Of a stretch of DNA of 64,000 nt, positions 28,107-39,000 are shown one piece after another. Made by a program: the position numbers and the translations under genes. The first letter of the stretch is position 1; each line of letters opens with the position of its first letter. Below the pieces are notes generated by a model. It was not told the DNA's origin, made no database searches, and saw only the letters and a program-made list of their open reading frames with translations. The stretch is taken from assembly GCF_029945925.1 (NCBI RefSeq), contig NZ_JAQSDN010000003.1, positions 16,423 to 80,422 of the forward strand, written 5' to 3'. The stretch is from Polaromonas sp. (lineage in GTDB: Bacteria; Pseudomonadota; Gammaproteobacteria; Burkholderiales; Burkholderiaceae_C).

Positions 28107-28122
28107 CTGTATTTTCATCCAG
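28107..28122 (-). promoter_or_regulatory. Candidate LexA box 2
   Basis: A second CTGT-N8-CCAG with the same single mismatch, 19 bases from the first. It is 30 bases before the asparaginase ATG, so both divergent genes could be controlled. Confidence 0.65.
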
Positions 28123-28151
28123 TTTTTTAAAGAATGCAAGTCTCAACGCTT

Positions 28152-29111
28152 ATGAACAGAAAAATCGTGATTCTGGGTACCGGCGGCACGATTGCCGGCA
28201 CCGCAGCCAGTGCCGCGGACCACACGGGCTACACCGCCGCGCAGGTGGGCATTGCCCAGCTGGTCGAAGCCGTGCCGGCTCTGGCCGAGGGTTCCTGCGA
28301 TCTGGTGACCGAGCAGGTCGCGCAAATCGACAGCAAGGACATGAGTTTTGCGGTCTGGGCCCGGCTCGCTGCCCGGGTCAGCCACTTTCTGGCGCAGCCC
28401 GATGTGCAGGGCATCGTCGTGACGCACGGTACCGACACGCTGGAGGAAACCGCCTGGTTGCTGCACGCGCTGCTCCATCCCGGCAAGCCCGTGGTGCTGA
28501 CCTGTGCGATGCGCCCGGCCACGGCGCTGGCGCCCGACGGCCCGCAGAACCTGCTGGACGCCGTGGCCGTCGCTGCACATCCCGGTGCTCGCGGCGTGCT
28601 CGCCGTGTGTGCGGGCGTCATTCACGGCGCGCCGGATGTGCAGAAGGTGCATACCTACCGGCTCAACGCTTTCAGCTCGGGCGATGCCGGGCCGGTCGGT
28701 TATGTCGAGGAAGGGCGCTTGCGCCTGGTGAGAAACTGGCCTGAAGCCACCGTCCATCAAGCGCCGGCAGCTATCGAAAAGATAGTAGAGCAGCAGGACG
28801 GACGGGGTTGGCCCCGCGTCGAGATCGTGATGAATTATGCGGGCGCGGGCGCCGGTGTGGTGCAGGCGCTGGTGGCCGGCGGGGTGCAGGGCCTGGTGGT
28901 GGCGGCGACGGGCAACGGCACGCTGCACCATGAGCTCGAGGCGGCGCTGCTTCAGGCGCAGGCCGCCGGCGTGCGCGTGGTTCGCGCCACACGTTGCCTG
29001 GAGGGCAGGGTGTTGCAAAGGGCCGGCGACGCGATAGCCGATTCGCAGGGCCTGAGCCCGGTGAAGGCGCGGGTGGACCTGATGCTTCAATTGATGGTCA
29101 GGCACGGCTGA
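28152..29111 (+). CDS. L-asparaginase
   Basis: 319 residues from ATG 28152 (a possible ATG at 28134). Both signature motifs are intact: LGTGGTIAGTA with the nucleophilic Thr, and VVTHGTDTLEETA with the Thr-Asp-Lys relay. It hydrolyses asparagine to aspartate and ammonia. No signal peptide is seen, so it is the cytoplasmic type. Residues about 203-213 are encoded by part of dispersed repeat A. It is divergent from lexA and followed 4 bases later by a small membrane protein gene. Confidence 0.9.
   Translation: MNRKIVILGTGGTIAGTAASAADHTGYTAAQVGIAQLVEAVPALAEGSCDLVTEQVAQIDSKDMSFAVWARLAARVSHFLAQPDVQGIVVTHGTDTLEETAWLLHALLHPGKPVVLTCAMRPATALAPDGPQNLLDAVAVAAHPGARGVLAVCAGVIHGAPDVQKVHTYRLNAFSSGDAGPVGYVEEGRLRLVRNWPEATVHQAPAAIEKIVEQQDGRGWPRVEIVMNYAGAGAGVVQALVAGGVQGLVVAATGNGTLHHELEAALLQAQAAGVRVVRATRCLEGRVLQRAGDAIADSQGLSPVKARVDLMLQLMVRHG
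28761..28791 (-). repeat. Dispersed repeat family A, partial copy inside the asparaginase gene
   Basis: GCCGGCAGCTATCGAAAAGA, TAGTAGAGC matches the GCAGCTATCAAAA.TAG end of the family in reverse orientation. It encodes APAAIEKIVEQ in frame. The GGGCTGGAGG half is missing. Confidence 0.5.
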
Positions 29112-29115
29112 CGCG

Positions 29116-29535
29116 ATGTTTGCCGCCCTGAGGTCCCACCTGTGGGCTTATCCGGCGCTGGAGATGGTGCATATCAGCGGCATTGCGCTGTTGCTCGGCA
29201 ACCTGGTGCTGCTTGAATTGCGCGTGTTCGGGTTGGGTGCGGCCTTGCCCGTCAGGGACCTGGCGCGCCTGAGCCTGGGCCTTGCCCTCAGCGGCTTTGT
29301 CATCGCGGCTGCGTCCGGCCTGCTGATGTTTGCGTCCCAGCCGGCCGAGTTGCTGGCGAATCGCGCTTTCACCCTGAAGATGCTTCTGTTATTCACCGCG
29401 GCGTGTAATGCAGCCTGGTTCCACGGACGCGGCTCGCTCGACAAACTCGATGTCTGGGCGCGCGTGCAGATGGCGGTTTCCACCCTGATCTGGCTGGCCG
29501 TACTGGCGTGCGGCCGCTGGATCGCCTATCTCTGA
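29116..29535 (+). CDS. Small integral membrane protein
   Basis: 139 residues with four likely membrane helices: about residues 15-35 (HISGIALLLGNLVLLEL), 50-75, 85-103 and 117-137. A histidine in helix 1 and HGRG in a loop are the only polar features. It resembles small uncharacterised membrane proteins of the DUF6644 kind, but I am not certain. It starts 4 bases after the asparaginase stop and is followed by a DUF6152 gene, so the three may be co-transcribed. Confidence 0.65.
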   Translation: MFAALRSHLWAYPALEMVHISGIALLLGNLVLLELRVFGLGAALPVRDLARLSLGLALSGFVIAAASGLLMFASQPAELLANRAFTLKMLLLFTAACNAAWFHGRGSLDKLDVWARVQMAVSTLIWLAVLACGRWIAYL

Positions 29536-29562
29536 GCAAACCATCCTTCAAGGAGCTGACAG

Positions 29563-30042
29563 ATGAAACGACGTGACGTGATCGGGGCCGTATGTGCCGT
29601 TTCCAGCGCCAGCCTGATGCCTTTTGCGCGGGCGCACCACGGCTGGAGCGGTTTTGACCAGGACCGGCCGATTTACCTCGAGGGCAGGGTGCTCAAGTCC
29701 CTCTGGCAGAACCCGCATGTGGAGCTGGAAATTGAATTGCCAGCCACACTGAAGCTGCCGGCCGACCTTGCCCAGCGCGCGTTGCCTGCGCAGAGCGCCC
29801 CGGTCGATGGCAAGGCGTTGCTGGCCAGGGCCGTCGTGCCCACGCGCAAGGACAGGCGCTGGGAGATCGAGCTGGCGCCCCTGACGCGACTGCAGGCCTG
29901 GAAAGTCGCCGAGATCAAACCCGGCACGCAGGTCTCGGTGTTGGGCTTCACCTTTGCCCGCGAGAAGGGGGACGCGGTGCTGCGCGCCGAATACCTGTTT
30001 GTCGACGGCAAGGCGTACGGCCTGAGGTCCAGTCCGGCCTGA
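29563..30042 (+). CDS. Secreted DUF6152-like protein
   Basis: 159 residues. The N-terminus MKRRDVIGAVCAVSS resembles a twin-arginine/Sec signal ending FARA. The mature protein starts HHGWSGFDQDRPIYLEGRVL, which is the signature of DUF6152, and continues as an OB-like beta domain. The exposed His-His at the mature N-terminus might bind metal; that is speculation. GGAGCTGA lies upstream of the ATG. It is downstream of the small membrane protein gene on the same strand. Confidence 0.75.
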   Translation: MKRRDVIGAVCAVSSASLMPFARAHHGWSGFDQDRPIYLEGRVLKSLWQNPHVELEIELPATLKLPADLAQRALPAQSAPVDGKALLARAVVPTRKDRRWEIELAPLTRLQAWKVAEIKPGTQVSVLGFTFAREKGDAVLRAEYLFVDGKAYGLRSSPA

Positions 30043-30074
30043 GTGACGGTGAATGGCGCCGAGTGACGCCCAGC

Positions 30075-30102
30075 AAAAAGGCCGTCGACAGACGGCCTTT
30101 TT
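30075..30102. terminator. Bidirectional terminator between DUF6152 gene and adk
   Basis: AAAAAGGCCGTC and GACGGCCTTTTT pair perfectly around GACA. The A and T tracts let it stop transcription from both convergent genes. Confidence 0.9.
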
Positions 30103-30120
30103 ATCGTGTTGCGAGAGCGC

Positions 30121-30843
<723 letters not shown>

Positions 30844-30885
30844 TTATTTTGAGCTGAAGGATAGCATGCGTCCCCTGCGCGCAGC

Positions 30886-31644
30886 TTACACAAACAGCCG
30901 TCGCACGCGCTCCAGGTCCTCGGGGGTGTCGACGCCAGGTCCGGGCGCCTGCGCGGTGACGTGGACGGCAATGCGGTGGCCGTGCCAGAGCGCGCGCAGT
31001 TGCTCAAGCTGCTCGAGCTGCTCCAGCGGTGCTTGCGGCAAGGCCGGAAACTGCCGCAGGAAGCCGACGCGGTAGCCGTAGATGCCGACATGGCGCAGCG
31101 GCGGCGGCAACTGACTGCCGGCACCCCACCAAGCCTGACCGCCGGCATCACGCGCTACGGGTATGGGCGCACGGCTGAAGTACAGCGCAGTATTGCGCGC
31201 ATCGAGCACCACCTTGACCACGTTCGGGTTGTTCAGGTCTGTGATCGAGTTGATGGCGTGCGCGGCGGTACTCATGGCGCAGTCGGGCCGATCGGCGAGT
31301 AAACCCGCCACCGCGTCAATCAGCGCGGGATCAATCAGCGGCTCGTCGCCCTGCACATTGACCACCACTTCGTCGTCACCGAGCCGCAGCAGATTGCAGG
31401 CTTCGGCCAGGCGGTCGCTTCCGCTGGGGTGATCGGCGTGGGTTAAAACCGTCGAGACTTGGAAGGCCGCGCAGCTTTCGGCAATACGTGGGCTGTCGGT
31501 GGCCACCACGACGCGCGATGCGCCGCTAAGCAAGGCGCGTTGCGCCACCCGTACCACCATGGGTATGCCCGCGATGTCGGCCAGCGGTTTGTCGGGCAGG
31601 CGGGTGGACGCGAGGCGGGCCGGGATGAGGACGGTGAAGCTCAT
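30886..31644 (-). CDS. kdsB: 3-deoxy-manno-octulosonate cytidylyltransferase
   Basis: 252 residues. The N-terminal [20 protein letters not shown] is the nucleotide-binding loop of CMP-Kdo synthetase, and [11 protein letters not shown] and [11 protein letters not shown] are family motifs. It makes CMP-Kdo for lipopolysaccharide inner core. The gene follows trm112 by 10 bases. Confidence 0.97.
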   Translation of the reverse strand: MSFTVLIPARLASTRLPDKPLADIAGIPMVVRVAQRALLSGASRVVVATDSPRIAESCAAFQVSTVLTHADHPSGSDRLAEACNLLRLGDDEVVVNVQGDEPLIDPALIDAVAGLLADRPDCAMSTAAHAINSITDLNNPNVVKVVLDARNTALYFSRAPIPVARDAGGQAWWGAGSQLPPPLRHVGIYGYRVGFLRQFPALPQAPLEQLEQLEQLRALWHGHRIAVHVTAQAPGPGVDTPEDLERVRRLFV

Positions 31645-31654
31645 GCCAGGACCG

Positions 31655-31837
31655 TCACAGCCCGAGTTCCTCGTCTGTGAGGGTGCGCGCCTCGCTCTCG
31701 AGCATCACCGGCAGGCCGTCGCGGATGGGGTAGGCCAGACGTGCGCTGCGCGAGATCAGCTCCTGTTTTTCACGGTCGTAGTCGAGCGGGCCCTTGGTCA
31801 CGGGGCAGACCAGCAGTTCAAGCAGTTTGGTGTCCAT
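31655..31837 (-). CDS. Trm112 family protein (YcaR-like)
   Basis: 60 residues from ATG 31837; longer in-frame starts would run into lpxK. The sequence [20 protein letters not shown] and [13 protein letters not shown] is the Trm112/YcaR family, a small zinc-ribbon-type fold that in this lineage keeps CP but lacks the full Cys set. It sits between lpxK and kdsB, as in most betaproteobacteria. Its start lies 20 bases inside the end of lpxK, which suggests coupled translation. Confidence 0.92.
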   Translation of the reverse strand: MDTKLLELLVCPVTKGPLDYDREKQELISRSARLAYPIRDGLPVMLESEARTLTDEELGL

Positions 31838-32867
31838 GGGAGGATGGTAATGGAGAAAGCAGGGGGACCAGCAAGGCGTCGACCGCCGTGAAAAAGGCCG
31901 GTTCGGGTGAAAACTCCAGCGGCACGGCCAGCACATCCGCTTGCCGGGGAAACAGCTTGACCGCGTCTTTTTCGGTACAAATCACGGTGCAGCCCTTGTC
32001 CTGCGGGCGCGGATAGCTATCAAAACTGTAGTGATCGGGAAGTGCCCGTGTTTCCGTCAGTACCAGGCCGCGGGCCCGCAGCATGGCAAAAAAGGCCTCG
32101 GGTTTGGCGATGCCGGCCAGCGCCAGCAGCGGCTGGCCGGCCAGACTCTCCAGTGCCACGCGGCTGCCGTCGGCGCGCAGCGCGTGGTCGGCCAGGCGCC
32201 GCGTCGAGCCAAAGCCCGAAAAACCCCTAAGGGCGGCGTGTTCGCCGGTGTGCAGCACCAGGTCAATCCCGCGCCCGCCGGCGCGCACGCCGCGTCGCAG
32301 GCGTTCCGGCCAGGGCTCGCGCAAGGGGCCGGCCGGCAGCAGCCAGCCGTTGCCGACGCCGCGCTCGTCGAACACCGCAATCTCGACATCACGCTGCAGC
32401 GCGTAATGCTGCAGGCCGTCGTCACAGACAATCACCTGTGTCTGGGGATGGGCAGCGAGCAGCGCACGCGCGGCCTCGGTGCGCCGGGATGCTACAAAAA
32501 CAGGAGCGCCTGTCGCCCGCCAGATCAGGGCCGGCTCATCGCCCGACGCTTCGATGGGGGTGCCCGGCAACACCTCCAGGCAATGCGGGCTGGTACGCCC
32601 GTAGCCGCGCGAGACCACCCCGACCTGCAGACCGCGGGCCTGCAGGTGCTGCACCAGGGCAATCACCACCGGGGTCTTGCCGGCTCCGCCCGCCACCACG
32701 TTGCCCACCACCACCACCGGCACGGGCAGGCGTTCAGATCTGAAGTAGCCGGCCCGGAAGGCCAGCCGGCGCAACTCGGCCAGCAGGCCGTACAGCCGGG
32801 ACAGCGGCCAAAGCAGGCAGGCGAGCATGCCGCGCCGCAGCCAGGCCTGCTGCAGCCGGGTTACCAC
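31818..32867 (-). CDS. lpxK: Tetraacyldisaccharide 4'-kinase
   Basis: 349 residues. A short N-terminal membrane-associated helix precedes the P-loop [13 protein letters not shown] at about residues 55-67. [10 protein letters not shown] and EKDAVKLFP are conserved kinase motifs. It phosphorylates the lipid A disaccharide at the inner membrane. Two stretches, about residues 116-126 and 278-291, are encoded by partial copies of dispersed repeat A, which gives small loops. Confidence 0.95.
   Translation of the reverse strand: MVTRLQQAWLRRGMLACLLWPLSRLYGLLAELRRLAFRAGYFRSERLPVPVVVVGNVVAGGAGKTPVVIALVQHLQARGLQVGVVSRGYGRTSPHCLEVLPGTPIEASGDEPALIWRATGAPVFVASRRTEAARALLAAHPQTQVIVCDDGLQHYALQRDVEIAVFDERGVGNGWLLPAGPLREPWPERLRRGVRAGGRGIDLVLHTGEHAALRGFSGFGSTRRLADHALRADGSRVALESLAGQPLLALAGIAKPEAFFAMLRARGLVLTETRALPDHYSFDSYPRPQDKGCTVICTEKDAVKLFPRQADVLAVPLEFSPEPAFFTAVDALLVPLLSPLPSSHGHQTA
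31995..32032 (-). repeat. Dispersed repeat family A, partial copy in 3' part of lpxK
   Basis: GTCCTGCGGGCGCGGATAGC, TATCAAAACTGTAGT keeps the GGGCGC..AGCTATCAAAA.TGTAG half of the family, read in frame by lpxK. Confidence 0.5.
32490..32520 (-). repeat. Dispersed repeat family A, partial copy in the middle of lpxK
   Basis: GCTACAAAAACAGGAGCGCC, TGTCGCCCGC resembles the GCTAC..AAA..AGGAGC.GC end of the family. It is read in frame by lpxK. Short, so the call is tentative. Confidence 0.4.
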
Positions 32868-32869
32868 GT

Positions 32870-33298
32870 TTACCGGGCGCCGGCCTGCGCCGCGCTCTGG
32901 GTGGCAAAGGTGATCTGGGTCAGGCCGCTGCGCCGGGCCGCTTCCATCACGGTGATGACCGACTGGTGCGTGGCGCTGGCATCGGCGCTGATGATGATCA
33001 CGCTGTCCTTGCCGGCCTTGGCCGCCGCGCTGATGGCGGCACTCAGCGCCTCGATGCTGCGGCCGGGAACAGGCACCTTGCTGACCATGTAGCGGCCGTC
33101 GCTGCTGACGGCCACGATCACTTCCTTGGGGTAGTCGCGCTGCTGGTCGGCGTCGGCCACCGGCAGCTTGATCTGCAGCTCGGTGAACTTGCTGTAGGTG
33201 GTCGACAGCATGAGGAAGATCAGCACGACCAGCAGCACGTCAATGAACGGAATCAGGTTGATCTCGGGTTCATCGCGCGATGAGCGGCGGAAATTCAT
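32870..33298 (-). CDS. exbD: ExbD/TolR-type biopolymer transport protein
   Basis: 142 residues. One membrane helix near the N-terminus carries the conserved aspartate in [18 protein letters not shown]; the rest is periplasmic. With ExbB it forms the proton-driven motor that energises TonB, or TolA. The next gene, lpxK, starts 2 bases later. Confidence 0.93.
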   Translation of the reverse strand: MNFRRSSRDEPEINLIPFIDVLLVVLIFLMLSTTYSKFTELQIKLPVADADQQRDYPKEVIVAVSSDGRYMVSKVPVPGRSIEALSAAISAAAKAGKDSVIIISADASATHQSVITVMEAARRSGLTQITFATQSAAQAGAR

Positions 33299-33329
33299 GC
33301 TGCGCCTCCGCGGTGCCAGGCGTGGGAAA

Positions 33330-33971
33330 TCATGATTTGCGCAGCGTGTTCAGGTGGCGCACAAAACGCTCGGAGGCAATCTCCATGGTGAGCAGGTAAC
33401 CGTCCACCCGGGCGCGGAAATAACGCCAGAAAATCAGCGATGGAATCGCCACGATGAGGCCGAAGGCGGTGTTGTACAGCGCAATCGAGATGCCCTGTGC
33501 CAGTTGCGCGGGGTTGCCGCCGGCGGCATTGGCCACGCCGCCGCTGCCGGCCTGCGAGCCGAAAATCTCGATCATGCCGATCACCGTGCCGAGCAGGCCC
33601 AGCAGCGGCGCCGCCGAGGCGATGGTGGCCAGCGCCGCCAGGTAACGCTCCAGCGTGTGGGCAGCGCGCCGGCCCGCGCCTTCGAGCGTGGAGCGCAGAT
33701 CGTCCTCGCTGATGCGCGGGTTGGTGTTGAGCGCACGAAAACCGCTGGCCAGCACCTGCCCGAGCAGCGAGTTCTGCTCGAGGTGCGAAACCACGTCGGG
33801 GGCGGGAACCGTGCTGCGCGACACGGTGATGGCTTCGTCCAGCAATTTGGGCGGGGCAATTTTTCCGGTTTTAAGGCTGACAAAACGCTCGATGACCAGG
33901 GCCAGGGCCAGTATGGAGCAGGCAACCAGGGGCCAGATGGGCCAGCCTGCGGCTTGTATGATCGAAAACAA
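33330..33971 (-). CDS. exbB: ExbB/TolQ-type proton channel protein
   Basis: 213 residues from TTG 33971, which has GGGAG about 8 bases upstream. This start gives the usual ExbB beginning (a membrane helix right away) and length; the extension to 34064 looks non-coding. Helices lie at about residues 5-25, 100-125 and 150-175, and AAPLLGLLGTVIGMIEIF is the family signature. It is the motor partner of ExbD, 31 bases downstream. The first gene of the operon. Confidence 0.9.
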   Translation of the reverse strand: MFSIIQAAGWPIWPLVACSILALALVIERFVSLKTGKIAPPKLLDEAITVSRSTVPAPDVVSHLEQNSLLGQVLASGFRALNTNPRISEDDLRSTLEGAGRRAAHTLERYLAALATIASAAPLLGLLGTVIGMIEIFGSQAGSGGVANAAGGNPAQLAQGISIALYNTAFGLIVAIPSLIFWRYFRARVDGYLLTMEIASERFVRHLNTLRKS

Positions 33972-34312
33972 GTAAACGTCTCCCGGCAAATAGTTGCTGT
34001 GGATTATGGCCCAGCCATGGGCGCGGCCCGGAAGCAACGCTGTGCGCCCGCCGCCTTTTCGCAAGGCGGAAGCTTGTAGGACCTAACTCACAGATCTTGT
34101 GGATAACTTTGTTAGCAAGTAGCCGGCGGCGGGCCGCCAGGCCGCGCCAAATGGGCGCTGTGACAGAACGATGAAAAAATAAGCAGAATATAGTTCTTAT
34201 AAATCAATGAGTTACATGAACTTATCTAGGCTTCCCCGGCAAACCGCAGGTTTAACCCCGCTGTCATGCGGCTCTGTGGAGTATTACCCCCGAGTTATCA
34301 GGGGGTTTGCGC
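33972..34312. other. Divergent intergenic region exbB/xseA
   Basis: About 340 bases. AT-rich around 34170-34215 (AAATAAGCAGAATATAG), which probably holds one of the divergent promoters. CAGGGGG at 34299-34305 is the ribosome site of xseA. No ORF or RNA could be supported. Confidence 0.45.
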
Positions 34313-35608
34313 GTGTTTGAGTCTTCCGGGGCACCAGAAAGAGCCTCGCCGGGTGTGCGGGTGTGGCCCGTCGGCTCATTGCTGCGCGCGATTGCCGACA
34401 GCCTGGAGGCCCGTTTCAACCCGGTGGCCGTGCAAGGAGAGGTCAGCGGGTTTTCGCGGGCGGCCAGTGGTCACTGCTACTTTTCCCTGAAAGACGAGCA
34501 GGGCCAGATCCGCTGCGCGATGTTCCGGCGAGCCGCCGGCCTGCTGGATTTTTCGCCACGCGACGGTCAGCTGGTCGAAGTGCGTGGCCGGCTCGGCGTC
34601 TACGAGCCGCGCGGCGAGCTGCAGATGGTGGTCGAGTCCATGCGGCAAGCCGGGCAGGGCAACCTGTTCGAACAATTCCTGTTGCTCAAGGCCAGGCTGG
34701 AGGCCGAGGGCCTGTTCGAACCCGGCCGCAAGCGGCCCTTGCCGCTGTTGCCGCGCGCCATCGGCGTGGTGACCTCACTCGGGGCGGCTGCCCTGCATGA
34801 CGTGGTGACGGCCTTGCAGCGGCGCGCGCCGCACATTCCGGTGGTGATCTACCCGGCCAGCGTGCAGGGCGTCCAGGCGCCCGAGGAGTTGCGCCAGGCC
34901 CTGCGCAGGGCCAACGAACGCGCAGAGGTGGACGTGCTGTTGTTGGTGCGCGGCGGCGGGGCCATGGAAGACCTGTGGGCTTTCAACGACGAGCAGCTGG
35001 CCCGCCTGATCGTGGCTTCGCCGGTGCCGGTGGTGTGCGGCGTCGGCCACGAGACCGATTTCACGATTGCCGATTTTTGTGCTGACCTGCGCGCGCCCAC
35101 CCCCACCGCGGCGGCCGAAATGTGTGCCCAGCCGCAAAGCGTCTGGCTCGGTGCGCTGGACCTGGCCCAGGGGCGCATGCAGGACGGCGTGGAGCGGCAA
35201 CTGCAGGCCCGGAACCAGCGGCTCGACTGGGCCGCGTCCCGCGTGAGCCGGCCGTCCCATCTGGTGACACGCCAGCAAGCCCGGCTGGCCGGGCAGACGC
35301 AGCGCCTGCGGCATGCGCTGCAGTCGGGTGTGCAGCGGGAGAACAGCCGTCTCCAGGGACTGGCGCTGGCTTTCCCGCAGGCCATGGCGGGAGCGCTGGC
35401 GCAGCAGCAACGCCGGCTGGAGCGTGCGCAACTGAAGCTGGAACCGCTGGACCCCAAGCTCGTGCTGCAACGCGGGTATGCCTGGCTGGCCGACCTGCAG
35501 GGGCAGGCTGTCACCAGCGCCCGCGCCACCCATCCCGGCCAGGCGCTGCGCGCTACCCTTGCCGACGGCGAGGTCGATTTGACCGTTTCTGCACCGCGGC
35601 TGATTTAG
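34313..35608 (+). CDS. xseA: Exodeoxyribonuclease VII large subunit
   Basis: 431 residues from GTG 34313, 7 bases after AGGGGG; a TTG at 34307 is the alternative. The N-terminal OB-fold ([20 protein letters not shown]) is followed by the nuclease domain with [30 protein letters not shown] and [20 protein letters not shown], then a long coiled-coil tail. With XseB it degrades single-stranded DNA. It is divergent from exbB and upstream of sodB. Confidence 0.95.
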   Translation: MFESSGAPERASPGVRVWPVGSLLRAIADSLEARFNPVAVQGEVSGFSRAASGHCYFSLKDEQGQIRCAMFRRAAGLLDFSPRDGQLVEVRGRLGVYEPRGELQMVVESMRQAGQGNLFEQFLLLKARLEAEGLFEPGRKRPLPLLPRAIGVVTSLGAAALHDVVTALQRRAPHIPVVIYPASVQGVQAPEELRQALRRANERAEVDVLLLVRGGGAMEDLWAFNDEQLARLIVASPVPVVCGVGHETDFTIADFCADLRAPTPTAAAEMCAQPQSVWLGALDLAQGRMQDGVERQLQARNQRLDWAASRVSRPSHLVTRQQARLAGQTQRLRHALQSGVQRENSRLQGLALAFPQAMAGALAQQQRRLERAQLKLEPLDPKLVLQRGYAWLADLQGQAVTSARATHPGQALRATLADGEVDLTVSAPRLI

Positions 35609-35673
35609 TTTTTACAATGCCCGTTGAAACCGCCTTTATCACTTTATCAACAACACCTCACGAGGAAAAAAAC

Positions 35674-36255
35674 ATGGAACACAAACTCCCCCCACTCCCG
35701 TACGCCATCGACGCGCTGGCACCCCACTACAGCCAGGAGACGTTTGAGTACCACCATGGCAAGCACCACAATGCCTATGTGGTCAACCTCAACAACCTGC
35801 AAAAAGGCACCGAGTTCGAGGCCATGACGCTCGAAGAGATCATCAAGAAGTCCAGCGGCGGTGTGTACAACAACGCGGCCCAGATCTGGAACCACACCTT
35901 TTTCTGGGACTGCATGAAGCCCGCCGGCGGCGGCGAACCAGGCGGCGCGCTGGCCGCGGCCATCAATGCCAAGTTCGGCTCCTACGCGGCTTTCAAGGAA
36001 GCCTTTGTGAAGTCGGCTGTCGGCAACTTCGGTTCGGGCTGGACCTGGCTGGTGAAAAAGGCCGATGGCTCGGTTGACATCGTCAACACCGGCCCGGCCG
36101 GCACACCGCTAACCACCGCTGACAAGGCGCTGCTGACGGTGGACGTGTGGGAACACGCCTACTACATCGACTACCGCAACCAGCGTCCCAAGTTTGTCGA
36201 GACTTTCCTCGACAAGCTGGTGAACTGGGACTTCGCCGCCAAGAACTTCGCCTGA
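35674..36255 (+). CDS. sodB: Superoxide dismutase [Fe]
   Basis: 193 residues from ATG 35674 (GAGGA upstream). Metal ligands are visible in [19 protein letters not shown] and [11 protein letters not shown]. The YHHGKHH helix and FGSGWTWLV favour iron as the cofactor. Cytoplasmic, converts superoxide to peroxide and oxygen. It has its own promoter region of 65 bases after xseA and a terminator about 100 bases downstream. Confidence 0.95.
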   Translation: MEHKLPPLPYAIDALAPHYSQETFEYHHGKHHNAYVVNLNNLQKGTEFEAMTLEEIIKKSSGGVYNNAAQIWNHTFFWDCMKPAGGGEPGGALAAAINAKFGSYAAFKEAFVKSAVGNFGSGWTWLVKKADGSVDIVNTGPAGTPLTTADKALLTVDVWEHAYYIDYRNQRPKFVETFLDKLVNWDFAAKNFA

Positions 36256-36676
36256 CATCCGTTCGGCTGGTCGCGGTGCTTCCTCGGGACGCGGGCTTTG
36301 CGTAAAACAAGCTGGTTTTGAACCGGGCAGGCCTGCAGGAACCATCCGGCTGGAACAAAAAAAAGGGGCTCGAAGATTTGATCTTCGAGCCCTTTTTTCA
36401 TGGCCGTCCACGGGTCTTGCGCTCCCGGGGCTGGCAGCAAGCCTTCGCCGGACCTGCGCAGTGGGCCGCGGACGGTCCTTTCACCTGACGGCATTTTTTT
36501 TCGGGAGTGCGGAAAAAAATTGATTTAAATGCCTGCAATTTCGCATTGTGATATTGCGTTGCATAAAATGCAGCTTGGGTCAGATTCCTCTAAGGAAAGT
36601 CAGACAACATCCGATCTTGACCTCCGGTCTGTGACGCAGCCGGTGGCGTTCCCATAACAATTTCTGGAGATAAACG
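36256..36676 (+). other. Intergenic region sodB/icd with candidate operator
   Basis: 420 bases. After the sodB terminator (36357-36398) comes an AT-rich stretch. Around 36534-36563 TGCAATTTCGCA is followed by an imperfect inverted TGCGTTGCA, then CATAAAAT, a likely promoter and operator of the monomeric IDH gene. That leaves a leader of about 100 bases. TCTGGAG precedes the ATG. The regulator is not known. Confidence 0.45.
36357..36398 (+). terminator. sodB terminator
   Basis: AAAAGGGGCTCGAAGAT and ATCTTCGAGCCCTTTT pair around TTG and end in six T. Strong intrinsic terminator, nearly bidirectional. Confidence 0.92.
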
Positions 36677-38914
36677 ATGAGCACCGAGCAACCCACCATC
36701 ATCTACACCCTGACCGACGAGGCCCCCTTACTCGCGACCAGTGCCTTCCTGCCTATCGTTCGCACTTTTACCGCGCCGGTCGGGATCAAGGTCACCACCA
36801 GCGACATCTCGGTGGCTGGCCGGATTCTGGGGCAATTTCCGGAATGCCTGACCGAGGAACAACGGGTTGCGGACAACCTGTCAGAGCTGGGCAGGCTCAC
36901 GTTCAGACCCGAAGCCAACATCATCAAGCTGCCCAACATCAGCGCGTCGGTGGCTCAGCTCAAGGACGCGATCAAGGAGCTGCAGGGCAAGGGCTACAAG
37001 ATCCCGGACTACCCGGAAGCCCCCAAGACCGACGAGGACAAGGACATCCGTGCGCGCTACAACAAGTGCACCGGCAGCGCCGTGAACCCGGTGCTGCGCG
37101 AAGGCAATTCGGACCGCCGCGCGCCCAAGGCCGTCAAGGAATACGCGCGCAAGAACCCGCACAGCATGGCCGACTGGAGCCAGGCCTCACGCTCGCACGT
37201 CTCGCACATGCACGCCGGCGACTTCTACCACGGCGAAAAGTCCATCACACTGGACCGCGCGCGCGAAGTCAAGATGGAGCTGATCGCCAAGAGCGGCAAG
37301 ACCATCGTACTCAAGCCCAAGGTCGCGCTGCTGGACCGCGAAATCATCGACTCGATGTTCATGAGCAAGAAGGCGCTGGTGGCCTTCTACGAGAAGGAGA
37401 TCGAGGACGCGCACAAGACCGGCGTGATGTTCTCCCTGCACGTGAAGGCGACCATGATGAAGGTGTCGCACCCCATCGTGTTCGGCCACTGCGTGAAGAT
37501 CTTCTACAAGGAAGCGTTCGAAAAACACGCCAAACTGTTTGAGGAGCTGGGTGTTAACGTCAACAACGGCATGGTCGACCTGTACAACAAGATCGGCACG
37601 CTGCCGCAGAGCAAGCAGGACGAGATCAAGCGCGACCTGCACGCCTGCCACGAAGGCCGCCCCGAGCTGGCCATGGTCGATTCGGCCAAGGGCATCACCA
37701 ACTTCCATTCGCCGAACGACATCATCGTGGACGCTTCCATGCCAGCGGCCATCCGCAACGGCGGCAAGATGTGGGGCGCCGACGGTCGACTGAAGGACGT
37801 CAAGGCCGTGATGCCCGAATCGACCTTCGCCCGCATCTACCAGGAGATCATCAATTTCTGCAAGTGGCACGGTGCCTTCGATCCCAAGACCATGGGCACG
37901 GTGCCCAACGTGGGACTGATGGCCCAGCAGGCCGAGGAATACGGCTCGCACGACAAAACCTTCGAGATCGCCGAAGACGGCGTGGCGAACATCACCGACC
38001 TGTCCACCGGCGAGGTGCTGTTGAGCCAGAATGTGGAAGCTGGCGACATCTGGCGCATGTGCCAGGTCAAGGACGCCGCGATCCGTGACTGGGTGAAGCT
38101 GGCTGTGACCCGCGCGCGCAACTCCGGCATGCCGGTGGTGTTCTGGCTCGATTCCTACCGCCCGCACGAAGCGCAGATGATCACCAAGGTCAAGATGTAC
38201 CTGCACGAGCACGACACGGCGGGTCTGGACATTCAGATCATGAGCCAGGTGCGAGCCATGCGCTACACGCTGGAGCGCGTTGTGCGTGGCCTGGACACCA
38301 TCAGCGCCACCGGAAACATCCTGCGCGACTATCTGACCGACCTGTTCCCCATCATGGAGCTGGGCACCAGCGCCAAGATGTTGTCCATCGTGCCCCTGAT
38401 GGCCGGCGGCGGCATGTATGAAACCGGCGCCGGCGGCTCCGCACCCAAGCATGTTCAGCAACTGGTTGAGGAAAACCACCTGCGCTGGGACTCCCTGGGC
38501 GAATTCCTGGCCCTGGCGGTGTCGCTGGAAGACCTCGGTATCAAGACTGGCAACGCCCAGGCGAAGATCCTGGCCAAAACGCTGGATGCCGCCACTGGCA
38601 AGCTTCTCGACAACAACAAAAATCCGTCGCCGAAGACCGGTCAGCTGGACAACCGCGGCAGCCAGTTCTACCTGGCCATGTACTGGGCGCAGGAACTGGC
38701 CGCACAGACCGAAGACGCGGCCTTGGCTACCCGCTTTGCTCCGCTGGCCAAGGAACTGACGACCAACGAGCAGGCCATCGTCGCCGAACTGCAGTCCGTG
38801 CAGGGCAAAGCGGTGGACATCGGCGGTTACTACAAGCCTGACTTCGACAAGCTCGATGCCGTGATGCGGCCGAGCAAGACCCTGAACGCGACCCTGGCGT
38901 CTTTCAAGGCGTAA
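36677..38914 (+). CDS. icd: Isocitrate dehydrogenase (NADP), monomeric
   Basis: 745 residues, the standard size of the monomeric IDH family. Characteristic blocks include [20 protein letters not shown] at the start, [14 protein letters not shown] [37 protein letters not shown] and [18 protein letters not shown]. It decarboxylates isocitrate to 2-oxoglutarate with NADP in the TCA cycle. It stands alone with its own promoter region and terminator. A second, unrelated IDH gene lies 1.3 kb downstream. Confidence 0.96.
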   Translation: MSTEQPTIIYTLTDEAPLLATSAFLPIVRTFTAPVGIKVTTSDISVAGRILGQFPECLTEEQRVADNLSELGRLTFRPEANIIKLPNISASVAQLKDAIKELQGKGYKIPDYPEAPKTDEDKDIRARYNKCTGSAVNPVLREGNSDRRAPKAVKEYARKNPHSMADWSQASRSHVSHMHAGDFYHGEKSITLDRAREVKMELIAKSGKTIVLKPKVALLDREIIDSMFMSKKALVAFYEKEIEDAHKTGVMFSLHVKATMMKVSHPIVFGHCVKIFYKEAFEKHAKLFEELGVNVNNGMVDLYNKIGTLPQSKQDEIKRDLHACHEGRPELAMVDSAKGITNFHSPNDIIVDASMPAAIRNGGKMWGADGRLKDVKAVMPESTFARIYQEIINFCKWHGAFDPKTMGTVPNVGLMAQQAEEYGSHDKTFEIAEDGVANITDLSTGEVLLSQNVEAGDIWRMCQVKDAAIRDWVKLAVTRARNSGMPVVFWLDSYRPHEAQMITKVKMYLHEHDTAGLDIQIMSQVRAMRYTLERVVRGLDTISATGNILRDYLTDLFPIMELGTSAKMLSIVPLMAGGGMYETGAGGSAPKHVQQLVEENHLRWDSLGEFLALAVSLEDLGIKTGNAQAKILAKTLDAATGKLLDNNKNPSPKTGQLDNRGSQFYLAMYWAQELAAQTEDAALATRFAPLAKELTTNEQAIVAELQSVQGKAVDIGGYYKPDFDKLDAVMRPSKTLNATLASFKA

Positions 38915-38941
38915 ACCAACTTGACGCCTTGACCGGCGCAC

Positions 38942-38971
38942 AAAAAAGCCGACTTCGCGTCGGCTTTTTTT
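38942..38971. terminator. Terminator after monomeric icd
   Basis: AAAAAAGCCGAC and GTCGGCTTTTTT pair perfectly around TTCGC. It can also serve the convergent DUF192 gene. Confidence 0.92.
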
Positions 38972-39000
38972 CATGGTGCCGCCAACGCGGCGCGTTCCGT

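Noticed and set aside
37187..38974. 595-codon open frame antisense to monomeric icd
   Set aside because: His/Val/Gln-rich shadow of a highly conserved gene; no ribosome site or family signature.
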